A stretch of 16,886 nucleotides of DNA from JBCBKZ01 sp039026975 (GTDB lineage Bacteria > Bacteroidota > Bacteroidia > J057). The position numbers and the translations under genes are program-made. The DNA lies in assembly GCA_039026975.1 (NCBI GenBank), contig JBCCLI010000106.1, forward strand, positions 1 through 16,886. Direction: 5' to 3'. The notes beneath the pieces are model-generated. The model was not told the origin of the DNA. It did not search any database and was given only the letters and a program-made list of their open reading frames with translations. Of this stretch, positions 7,735-14,326 are shown piece by piece (within the stretch, counting starts at the first letter, position 1; each line of letters starts with the position of its first letter).

Positions 7735-8808
7735 ATGCGGTCTTTAGTTCTAGTTTTCAGCTTCCTCATTTGTCAACTTAGTCTTCACTCCCAAAGATCT
7801 TCAGTTCCTAATATACCAGCAGCTGATGAAGTATCTTCAGCCCTTACCACTGAGGGAAGAGAAAAGATGCTATCTATGATAGAGTCATGGGAACCGGCAG
7901 ATTTCCGTGGTGTAGTCATCATCAAAGATGGGAAGCTGGAGGTAGAAGAATATTATAACACCTTTTGGCGGGAAACAGTGCATGATATTCGCTCAGCAGG
8001 TAAGAGCATTACAGGTATCTTGTTAGGCATAGCCATTGACCAAGGGTTAGTGAAAGATGTGGAGGCCTGTGTATATGATTTTTTCCCGGAAGAAACATTC
8101 AACTATACGATTACTGAGTCGCATAAGGCTATTAAGATAAAACACATACTGACCATGTCTGCCGGTCTAGATACTTATTCAGATGATCCCCAGTCTTATG
8201 GAGGAGAAGGGAATTGGTATGGGAAAGATGACTGGCTATCCTACACCCTGAAAACGCCCGTCAAGCTGGAACCTGGTAAAGAATGGGTGTACACAGATGT
8301 TTGTGCCCAGTTAGCTGGGGGCATAGTGGAAGAAACAAGTGGGATGTCCCTTGAAGCATTTGCTGACAAATATCTCTTTGGCCCGCTAGGATTTAGTGAA
8401 TACTACTGGTTCAATGATAGAACAGGCAGAACGGCAGCTGCCGGGAATCTGTACATCACCACTCTTGACTTTGCTAAGCTAGGCTTACTGGTAGCGAATA
8501 AGGGTAAGTGGGGAGATCAGCGAATTGTCAGTGAGCAATGGATAGAGCAGATGACTACCTCTTATCTAACTATTGGAGAAGGCCCCTACCCCACTGGGTA
8601 TGGATACTTTTGGTATAGAGAAGATATAATTCTTGAAGATAAAGCCACCCCCTATTTCTATGCTTCAGGAAATGGGGGAAATAAGATTTATGTAGTCCCA
8701 GACCTTTCTCTCGTAGTGGCTGTTACCTCCAGTGCCTATGGCCGAGGATATGGTCACCGCAGGGCAAATGATATTTTACTCGCTACCCTACGCGCATTGA
8801 AGAAATAA
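7735..8808 (+). CDS. Secreted serine hydrolase, beta-lactamase (class C) / EstB-like family
   Basis: The 357-residue protein has a signal peptide (about residues 1-19) and a penicillin-binding/beta-lactamase fold. The nucleophile motif SxxK is SAGK at 87-90, within RSAGKSITGILLGIA. The second motif, usually YxN, is YTD (186-188), and the third is SGNGG (311-315) in place of KTG/HSG, as in the esterase and NylB-like 6-aminohexanoate-oligomer hydrolase branch. It is therefore more likely to hydrolyse ester or amide substrates than to confer beta-lactam resistance. MSAGLDTY and PLGFSEYYW are further family features. It follows about 200 bases of spacer holding the palindrome above and appears to be transcribed alone. 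Family secure; substrate unknown. Confidence 0.9.
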   Translation: MRSLVLVFSFLICQLSLHSQRSSVPNIPAADEVSSALTTEGREKMLSMIESWEPADFRGVVIIKDGKLEVEEYYNTFWRETVHDIRSAGKSITGILLGIAIDQGLVKDVEACVYDFFPEETFNYTITESHKAIKIKHILTMSAGLDTYSDDPQSYGGEGNWYGKDDWLSYTLKTPVKLEPGKEWVYTDVCAQLAGGIVEETSGMSLEAFADKYLFGPLGFSEYYWFNDRTGRTAAAGNLYITTLDFAKLGLLVANKGKWGDQRIVSEQWIEQMTTSYLTIGEGPYPTGYGYFWYREDIILEDKATPYFYASGNGGNKIYVVPDLSLVVAVTSSAYGRGYGHRRANDILLATLRALKK

Positions 8809-8894
8809 TCAATTCTCCATTCTGTCTGCTAACAGACCTCTTCTTGTTTAGTACATAGCTACTTTTAGTATAGGTTGGAGTGAGGACCTACCTT

Positions 8895-8914
8895 CCCACC
8901 ATTCAAATGGTGGG
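8895..8914. repeat. Perfect short hairpin downstream of the serine hydrolase gene
   Basis: A perfect 8-bp stem CCCACCAT / ATGGTGGG with a 4-base loop lies about 87 bases after the hydrolase stop. It is followed by A-runs, not T-runs, so a canonical terminator is unlikely on the plus strand. Confidence 0.45.
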
Positions 8915-8935
8915 CTCAAAAATCAAAAAATGGAT

Positions 8936-8984
8936 CGGCTGCTTAAGCTGCCGCACACTTCAAAGGGCGAATAAATCCACCCCT
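8936..8984. repeat. Short REP-like palindromes between the hydrolase and DUF1223 genes
   Basis: The 18-base near-palindrome CGGCTGCTTAAGCTGCCG (mismatched only at one symmetric pair) is followed by GGGCGAATAAATCCACCCC and CTACA. The latter resembles degenerate copies of the 'GGGCGA...CGCCCCTACA' palindromes dispersed in many environmental genomes. The spacer 8809-9063 holds no gene that I can support. Confidence 0.3.
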
Positions 8985-9063
8985 ACATTAGGTCGTTTAT
9001 TTTCTCAAAGTCAATAGGTGGCTGCTGCAAAAACCAGTATTCAAATACACAAAAAAGTAGCTT

Positions 9064-9822
9064 ATGAATTTATCCCTTCATCTTTTTGTCTCTCTCTTGA
9101 TGTGGTTTCAAGGAGAACCTACACCCACATCTTCTATAGCTGTGGAGTCATCAGGCATAGCTGTAGTAGAGTTATTCACCTCTCAAGGCTGTTCCAGCTG
9201 TCCTCCCGCAGATGCCTATTTGAGCCAACTAGTGAAGGAAGCCCAATCAGATGGAAAAGAGATTTATCCGCTCTCCTTTCATGTAGATTATTGGAACTAC
9301 CTGGGGTGGAAAGATCCTTACAGCAAGGAAAGGTATTCTGAAAGACAGTATGCTTACGCTGGGGCTTTAGGAGAAAGGGTCTATACCCCTCAAATGATCA
9401 TAAATGGAAAAGATGTTTTTGTGGGATCAGACAAAAGAAAAGGAAATGCACTTATCCCCTTAGCGCTGGGAACGCCTGCTACGCACAGCATACACCTAGA
9501 GATCCTATCCAGTCAAAAAGGAACGGTAGATGTTCAGTTTAGTATTAAAGGAGACTTAGATGATACAGTATTGAATTTGGCCCTGGTACAAGATGGACTT
9601 TCTGACCAAATCAGCAGAGGGGAAAATAGAGGGAGACAGCTTACCCATGAACATGTAGTACGCGCTTTCCGATCTCTCTCTGTGTCAGCAGCTAAGGGAA
9701 CTGAGACAGTAAGTATCCCCAAAGGCGCATCTGATCTTAGCATAGTAGCTTATGTACAGCACAAAAATTCCTGGAAAATTAGTGGTGCTACAGCTATTTC
9801 CTTGTCCGAAACCGTAAACTAA
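9064..9822 (+). CDS. DUF1223 family secreted thioredoxin-fold protein
   Basis: DUF1223 proteins have a thioredoxin-like fold and are exported; their function is not established. The 252-residue product begins with a short hydrophobic leader (LSLHLFVSLLMWFQG) that may be a signal peptide. The mature part opens with VVELFTSQGCSSCPPAD (35-50), where the CSSC pair (C43 and C46) sits at the place of the redox-active cysteines of thioredoxins. Other family marks are SFHVDYWNYLGWKDPYS, then VYTPQMIINGK (the cis-Pro region), and a beta-rich C-terminal part. Length is typical. It stands alone, with a possible terminator about 30 bases after the stop. The assignment is secure; redox activity is an inference from the two cysteines. 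Confidence 0.9.
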   Translation: MNLSLHLFVSLLMWFQGEPTPTSSIAVESSGIAVVELFTSQGCSSCPPADAYLSQLVKEAQSDGKEIYPLSFHVDYWNYLGWKDPYSKERYSERQYAYAGALGERVYTPQMIINGKDVFVGSDKRKGNALIPLALGTPATHSIHLEILSSQKGTVDVQFSIKGDLDDTVLNLALVQDGLSDQISRGENRGRQLTHEHVVRAFRSLSVSAAKGTETVSIPKGASDLSIVAYVQHKNSWKISGATAISLSETVN

Positions 9823-9854
9823 TATTTCAATAGACTATTTACTGTTAGCACTAG

Positions 9855-9887
9855 CAGGCTGTCTCCAGCTTAGAGTTAGCCTGTTTT
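9855..9887 (+). terminator. Possible terminator after the DUF1223 gene
   Basis: CAGGCT (9855-9860) pairs with AGCCTG (9878-9883) across a 17-base loop and is followed directly by TTTTAGTTT. The position suits the upstream gene but the stem is short and the loop large. Confidence 0.4.
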
Positions 9888-9936
9888 AGTTTCACTATCA
9901 TTCTAGTCAAAAACCCTCTCAGCTTGTTCCTACTAG

Positions 9937-9965
9937 CCTACCAATTGCTGTAAATATTGGGTAGG
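9937..9965. repeat. Hairpin abutting the left edge of the tandem duplication
   Basis: CCTACCAAT (9937-9945) pairs with ATTGGGTAGG (9956-9965), with one bulged base. It ends two bases before the point where similarity between the two duplicated units begins (about 9968). It may be a terminator or may have influenced the duplication breakpoint. Confidence 0.4.
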
Positions 9966-10022
9966 GTCAGCCCATTTAGCAGCATTTTCCCTCCTACACT
10001 AGTTTAAAAAAAGATATGTTCC

Positions 10023-10101
10023 CATTAACCGGAATAAATCACTAAGCGAGATTCTTCACTTTCTTGAATTAGTTCAAGGGGAAAGATATAGTCAAAAGCT
10101 A
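10023..10101 (+). promoter_or_regulatory. Highly conserved leader block, left copy
   Basis: This 79-base block matches 11391-11469 with only two mismatches by eye, in a stretch between 9823 and 10304 that otherwise holds no intact gene. It contains the inverted repeat TTGAA-N4-TTCAA (10064-10077). It lies upstream of the SnoaL-like gene in both copies and is probably promoter or leader RNA. Confidence 0.5.
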
Positions 10102-10187
10102 GCTTATTAGGGGATATAAAAAGCTACTTCAACTAAGGCGAAAGTCGCTTTTCCATCTCATTGACTAACATATCAACTAGCACAGCC

Positions 10188-10304
10188 GGAGCTAAAATTA
10201 TTGTTAGCCTATTAGCAGTGGGACCATTTAGAAACTTACTATTTCTAGTCTATTCCCAGGTCGAATTAAAGGAAAAGCCTTAGTCCAAAACAACGACATC
10301 CAGT
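10188..10304 (+). pseudogene. Remnant signal-peptide coding region of the left SnoaL-like gene
   Basis: Aligned with the right copy, the start ATG is replaced by GGA at 10188-10190. The next 30 codons are still recognisable as the signal peptide (VSLLAVG followed by a hydrophobic stretch), but an in-frame TAG occurs at 10281-10283. The frame is the same as that of the downstream open frame beginning at ATG 10305, so only the export signal has been lost. Confidence 0.7.
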
Positions 10305-10778
10305 ATGCAAGGAATGAACCAAGTAAATACAGTACCTAAGAACTTTACTACAGAAATAATTGCTGTAGATGATAAGGGTCGTGAACGTGCACTGAAGATT
10401 ATTGAACTTTATGAGCTTCTCAGTACAGATCCAAAAATTGAAAGTATCAAGAAATATGTAGGTGACGACTATGTCCAGCATAGCCCTATGCTACCAGATG
10501 GACCTGAGGGTCTTGCTACGTTTTTCCATAGCTTAGTTTCTCAGTATCCTGTAGCTATAGATGTGCACCGTGTCATGGTCATTGGCGACTGGGCGATGGC
10601 TCATGTCAATTTCCGCAATCTTAATACAGAAGACCCCAATGATCTTGGTAATGCAGGTGTAGATATTTATACCTTTGGTCCTGATGGAAAGCTTTCTGAG
10701 CACTGGGATGCTGTCCAGGGCGTTCCAGCCCAATCTGTGAACCCAAATGGTATGTTTCTTAGAATTAAGGGCAACTAG
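10305..10778 (+). CDS. SnoaL/NTF2-like protein, left copy, without signal peptide
   Basis: The 157-residue frame holds the full mature domain of a SnoaL-like (NTF2-superfamily) protein of the type annotated as aldol-condensation-like enzymes. Family marks are YVQHSPML, VHRVMVIGDWAMAHVNFR, and FGPDGKLSEHWDAVQ. It is about 59% identical by my count to the right copy over about 147 residues, and the changes are mostly conservative, which argues for selection acting on the protein for most of its history. Unlike its paralogue it begins at an internal Met (or does not begin at all), because the ancestral start codon and signal peptide are broken just upstream. It may now be a cytoplasmic protein or a young pseudogene. 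The truncated CMD-like fragment lies 134 bases downstream. Confidence 0.65.
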   Translation: MQGMNQVNTVPKNFTTEIIAVDDKGRERALKIIELYELLSTDPKIESIKKYVGDDYVQHSPMLPDGPEGLATFFHSLVSQYPVAIDVHRVMVIGDWAMAHVNFRNLNTEDPNDLGNAGVDIYTFGPDGKLSEHWDAVQGVPAQSVNPNGMFLRIKGN

Positions 10779-10912
10779 CTTTTTGACTATGAACACCTAA
10801 AAAATTCAATTATAAAAGTCCTATTAATAATCATGGCACTTTCTGTCACCTCTTCATTGTCTAAAACGAAGCTGTAAGGCCTGTTCATAATTCCCTCAAG
10901 GCAAATAAAAAT

Positions 10913-11347
10913 ATGCCTTACAGTGATAGGCATAAAATAGACATCAGTAACCTTAGAGACTGGTATGATGGCCTACTGTTAGCTGATCTTATGATACATG
11001 CAGATGGCGTGTTTGATAAGGAGACTAAGTGGAAGCTAACCTTATACCAGATGATTATGGCCAAGAGTAATCATCATATAGCTCCTACTGCCTACCAATT
11101 CCACCTAATGGGTGTACCTACAGATGAGATTCTGGCTGTTTGGTCTCCAGACTATGTCAGATTAATTGATGACCCACGCAGAAGAGCTACTTTTGCATAC
11201 ATAGCTGTGGCAGGAAATCTCCTAACCAGGATAACGGCAGATATACATACTGCTCTATGTATACACTTCATTGATAGGCATGTGGTAACGCGGATTGGAG
11301 TAACAACAGTCAATGTAGCTAATGCTGTTCATGACCAGCCCCCTTAG
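10913..11347 (+). pseudogene. Truncated copy of the tandem-CMD/TSP3 protein (first domain only)
   Basis: The 144-residue frame aligns with residues about 34-177 of the 630-residue protein encoded at 12330-14222 (for example DISNLR, MIHADG, ETKWKLTLYQMI, and NAVHD at the end). Immediately after NAVHD it runs into the repeated leader sequence and stops, so everything beyond the first CMD-like domain is missing. The signal peptide is also absent; the region upstream (10779-10912) no longer aligns convincingly. Changes become more radical towards the 3' end (DRHVVTRIGVTTVNVANA against DRQIAELTDLTSINASNA), suggesting relaxed constraint. A small cytoplasmic product cannot be excluded, but a duplication remnant is the simplest reading. 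Confidence 0.75.
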
Positions 11348-11390
11348 CAGCATTTCCCCTCCTTCACAAGTTTAAAAAGAGATATTTTCT

Positions 11391-11469
11391 CATTAACCGG
11401 AATAAATTACTAAGCGAGATTCTTCACTTTATTGAATTAGTTCAAGGGGAAAGATATAGTCAAAAGCTA
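11391..11469 (+). promoter_or_regulatory. Highly conserved leader block, right copy
   Basis: It is identical to 10023-10101 at 77 of 79 positions and contains the same TTGAA-N4-TTCAA inverted repeat. It ends 87 bases before the SnoaL-like start. Conservation well above that of the neighbouring genes suggests a promoter/operator or structured leader. Confidence 0.5.
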
Positions 11470-11556
11470 ATTTGTTTCGGGATAGAAAAAGCTTCTTCAT
11501 CTAAATGTATAAGTCGCTTTTCTACCTCATTGACTAACATACCAACCAGCACAGCC

Positions 11557-12150
11557 ATGACTAAACTTACTGTTAGCTTATTAGCAGTGGGACTATTTGG
11601 AAGCTTACTATTTCCAATTTATTCTCACGCCCAATCAAAAGAGAAGCCAGAAATTATACGGCCAACCTCTTCTACAGCCCAGGAAATGAACAACTTGAAT
11701 ACTGTCCCCAAAGGCTTCAAGACCGAGTTCATTGTAACAGATGAGGAGGGACGTAGAAAGTGTGAATTCCTCATGGAGTTATATAAGATAATCGAAACTG
11801 ACCCTACAGTTGAAAAAATGTTGCCGTATGTAAGTGAGGATTATATTCAGCATAACCCCATGCTTGGTAATGGGCCAGAAGCATTAGCCATGTTCTTCGG
11901 AGTCGCAGCTAGTGAATATCCTGTAAAAATTGAGGTACACAGAATTATAGTAGTAGACAAGTGGGCATGGGTCCACCTTAATTTCCGCAATATGGATACA
12001 GAAGACCCAAATGACTTAGGAAGTACTGGGGTTGACATCTTTACCTTTGGGCCAGACGGAAAGCTTACTGAGCATTGGGATGCTGTCCAAAACATACCAG
12101 CATTTTCCGCCAATACTAATGGGATGCTACTCCAGATCCGAGAAGACTAA
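11557..12150 (+). CDS. Secreted SnoaL/NTF2-like protein, intact copy
   Basis: The family has a cone-shaped alpha+beta barrel; members related to SnoaL are predicted to act on small, often cyclic or polyketide-like molecules, but many are uncharacterised. From ATG 11557 the product is 197 residues with a clear signal peptide (LTVSLLAVGLFGSLLF, cleavage near SHAQS), so it is exported. The mature domain shows YIQHNPML, VHRIIVVDKWAWVHLNFR, EDPNDLGSTGVDIFTFGPDGK and EHWDAVQ, the polar pocket residues typical of this branch. A TTG at 11530 would add nine residues and is less likely. It is followed after 179 bases by the tandem-CMD protein, and this gene pair was duplicated together, which supports a shared job. 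Enzymatic activity is not proven for this subgroup. Confidence 0.85.
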   Translation: MTKLTVSLLAVGLFGSLLFPIYSHAQSKEKPEIIRPTSSTAQEMNNLNTVPKGFKTEFIVTDEEGRRKCEFLMELYKIIETDPTVEKMLPYVSEDYIQHNPMLGNGPEALAMFFGVAASEYPVKIEVHRIIVVDKWAWVHLNFRNMDTEDPNDLGSTGVDIFTFGPDGKLTEHWDAVQNIPAFSANTNGMLLQIRED

Positions 12151-12329
12151 GCCCACATTCCATATACACACAGGCTAATAGAACTAGGTTCACGTATGAG
12201 TTATCCCTGATGAGGCCGCTTCACGCCTACATAAGGTTCTATACATTCATTATTATCCAATACTGAAATAGTCTTTACTCTTTTACAGCTACACAAAACG
12301 TTTCAAGACCCCTTTTAATTCAACACAAA

Positions 12330-14222
12330 ATGAGAGCAATAATATGTTTGTTCATATCCGCTTTGTCCGTTGGGCAACTACTGATGGGACAAGGCCAAGC
12401 TACAGATCCGCCGGTAGTAGATCAGAAAATGAAATATTATGACCGGAATAAGATTGATATCAGCAACCTAAGATACTTCTATGAAGGCTTGTTAAATGCC
12501 GATGCTATGATTCATGCGGATGGCATGTTTGATGCAGAAACTAAGTGGAAATTGACTCTGTATCAAATGATCCTAGCAGAGAGCATTCACCATCAGGCCC
12601 GTAGTGCCTACCAGCTTTCTTTAATGGGCGTGCCTTTACAAGATATCCAGGCCGTATGGTCGCCTAATTACGTACAGGATATTAAAAATCCACGTATTCG
12701 GGCAGCATTCGAATACCTAAATGTGGCTGCTAATCTACCCACTAAGGTGACTGCAGATACGCATGCAGCTCTCCGTATGCACTACACAGACCGGCAAATT
12801 GCTGAGCTTACAGACCTTACATCCATCAACGCATCAAATGCAGTCCATGATCATGTATTACCTATTGTAACTGATAAGGAAACGGTTAACTGGGCTACTA
12901 AAAACCTAGGATCCGTAGGGTGGAAAGTGGGTTTACATGCAGGTACGCCTGAGGAGCAGCACAAAAATCCTTTTGTAGGAGAAACACTAGAGAAAGTATA
13001 TGAAGAAATTAATTCCCAATGGGAAAGAGGCGATTTAGGTGCCAAAGACCCTGAATTTGAAACAGACTGGGTCAATCTATTAACTGGATACGATGTATCC
13101 CCTATTACCTTTGACAGAGATGGGGATGGTGTGGAAGATCCTTTTGATACATATCCGGATGATTATAACCTCTGGGAAAAGCCTGGACAATCAAATGAAA
13201 ATCTACCTGAAGCTTCTATCCCAAAGTTTGATGTAGCTGCCTACGATTATGCCTTCTTTCAACCTGCTACTGTACCTGAAGCAAAGTACCCCTTTAGCGA
13301 TCGGCACTTATTAGATGTAGAGTGGACTAGGCAGTCTTCCTTAGGTACTCTAATGATGGATTCTTACCTCCTAATTAAAGATAGAGCCACCACGCTAAAG
13401 ATGAGATGGGAATTATTCTTTATCTATCAGATGGGAAGCGGATGCGTACATTGTCAGGTACATGGAGCCTTTGGCGTATTTCAGGAGTTCGAGAAGGACT
13501 ACATCAATGATGACATTCCAGCGGATGAATTACCTGGGATTATCAAATACATCCAGTCCTTGATGGACTTTGAAAGGTCAGAGCTGTTTTCTGATGCGGA
13601 GAAAGCAGCCTTCCGCTTAGCTAGAGATGCGGGCCCTATGCCTTCTCGTACTACTGCTGCCCATATAGAAGAACTTCGCCGCCATTACACGAATCGTGAA
13701 ATACAAGAGATCATGGCTACCCTGGTCTTAACAGGTTGGCTGGCAACAACTATGCAGTCGCAAGCTACTGTTACAGATCGTAAAAGTATGGCATGGGCAT
13801 TGAGAAATCTCGGCCCAAAGGGTTGGAATCCAGGCGTACACACGGGTTGGCCCAATGAACAGCGGCCTTACCATATGAGTGAGTTATTTGCGGCTGTATA
13901 TGGAAAGATTTCAACGGGGGAGGTACCTGATGCTGCCGCTGAATGGTTAGGAGTAGATGTTCCACTAGCGGTGGATACAGATAAAGATGGGGTAGAAGAT
14001 GCTTTTGATGGATTCCCAAATGACCCTACACGCTGGGAAGATACGGATCGGGATGGCATTGAAGATTCTCGAGATGAAGACATAGACGGAGATGGTATTC
14101 CTAATGCTAAAGAGGTAGCCATGGGGATCTTCCCTTATAAAGCGGATTCAGATGGAGACGGCGTAGATGATCCATCAGAAATAAAAGCTGGAACTGATCC
14201 CGTTGATCCACATGACTATTAA
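12330..14222 (+). CDS. Secreted protein with two AhpD/CMD-like domains and thrombospondin-type-3-like calcium repeats
   Basis: The 630-residue product has a signal peptide (1-20) and two repeated halves. Half one (about 35-230) and half two (about 320-530) both resemble the all-helical AhpD/carboxymuconolactone decarboxylase fold, and both contain the same ending (TDKETVNWATKNLGSVGW against TDRKSMAWALRNLGPKGW). In half two the redox motif CVHC with a following His is present (C372, C375, H378), with E361 upstream as in AhpD. In half one the same places hold K74, S85, H88 and R91, so it is catalytically dead. Each half is followed by acidic DxDxDGxxD loops (near 262, 549, 571, 585 and 606), which should bind calcium. 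It sits between the SnoaL-like and porin genes. Thiol peroxidase-like or binding functions are possible; the fold is inferred from motifs and the substrate is unknown. Confidence 0.8.
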   Translation: MRAIICLFISALSVGQLLMGQGQATDPPVVDQKMKYYDRNKIDISNLRYFYEGLLNADAMIHADGMFDAETKWKLTLYQMILAESIHHQARSAYQLSLMGVPLQDIQAVWSPNYVQDIKNPRIRAAFEYLNVAANLPTKVTADTHAALRMHYTDRQIAELTDLTSINASNAVHDHVLPIVTDKETVNWATKNLGSVGWKVGLHAGTPEEQHKNPFVGETLEKVYEEINSQWERGDLGAKDPEFETDWVNLLTGYDVSPITFDRDGDGVEDPFDTYPDDYNLWEKPGQSNENLPEASIPKFDVAAYDYAFFQPATVPEAKYPFSDRHLLDVEWTRQSSLGTLMMDSYLLIKDRATTLKMRWELFFIYQMGSGCVHCQVHGAFGVFQEFEKDYINDDIPADELPGIIKYIQSLMDFERSELFSDAEKAAFRLARDAGPMPSRTTAAHIEELRRHYTNREIQEIMATLVLTGWLATTMQSQATVTDRKSMAWALRNLGPKGWNPGVHTGWPNEQRPYHMSELFAAVYGKISTGEVPDAAAEWLGVDVPLAVDTDKDGVEDAFDGFPNDPTRWEDTDRDGIEDSRDEDIDGDGIPNAKEVAMGIFPYKADSDGDGVDDPSEIKAGTDPVDPHDY

Positions 14223-14230
14223 CCAAGTGA

Positions 14231-14283
14231 GCTTTATTCATGACGTCAGCACTCATAGGAGTGCTTTGGCGTCCTGAATAAGC
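14231..14283 (+). terminator. Strong stem-loop between the CMD-like gene and the porin gene
   Basis: The inner stem AGCACTC / GAGTGCT (14248-14254 with 14259-14265) has a 4-base loop and is extended outward by GACG / CGTC and TATTCA / TGAATA pairings to a 53-base hairpin. No T-tract follows, so it may attenuate or stabilise the transcript rather than end it. Confidence 0.5.
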
Positions 14284-14326
14284 CAGGTACTATTCCCATT
14301 GTCTACTATTAACTAACACACAATCC

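Larger units (their letters stand above)
9968..11335 (+). repeat. Tandem duplication, left (decaying) unit
   Basis: This unit carries a leader, a SnoaL-like gene and the first part of a CMD-like gene in the same order as 11336-12851. Its left edge (CAGCCC then TTTAGCAGCATTTTCC) matches the sequence just after its own right edge (CAGCCC then CCTTAGCAGCATTTCC), the expected product of a direct tandem duplication. Between the units, leaders are very similar while coding parts are strongly diverged. Confidence 0.85.
11336..12851 (+). repeat. Tandem duplication, right (intact) unit
   Basis: This is the counterpart of 9968-11335. It includes the leader, the intact signal-peptide-bearing SnoaL-like gene and the first roughly 175 codons of the CMD-like gene; similarity to the left unit ends near the codons for NAVHDH. 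Confidence 0.85.

Noticed and set aside
7735..8808. Beta-lactam resistance gene
   Set aside because: The YTD and SGNGG motifs fit the esterase/NylB-like branch better than true class C beta-lactamases.
9018..9341. Open frame overlapping the start of the DUF1223 gene in another phase
   Set aside because: Its translation has no recognisable motif and the DUF1223 frame carries a clear family signature, so it is a shadow frame.
12207..12214. CTGATGAG, the start of a hammerhead ribozyme core, in the gap between the SnoaL-like and CMD-like genes
   Set aside because: A short stem AGGC / GCCT follows, but the required GAAA strand after stem II is missing and no convincing stems I and III were found; a chance match.
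13771..14122. Minus-strand frames opposite the calcium-binding repeats
   Set aside because: Low-complexity Ser/Pro/His-rich translations arise from the reverse of repeated Asp/Gly codons; they show no family features.
12330..14222. True carboxymuconolactone decarboxylase of the protocatechuate pathway
   Set aside because: The protein is exported, duplicated and fused to calcium-binding repeats, and no other pca genes are present; only the fold is likely shared.
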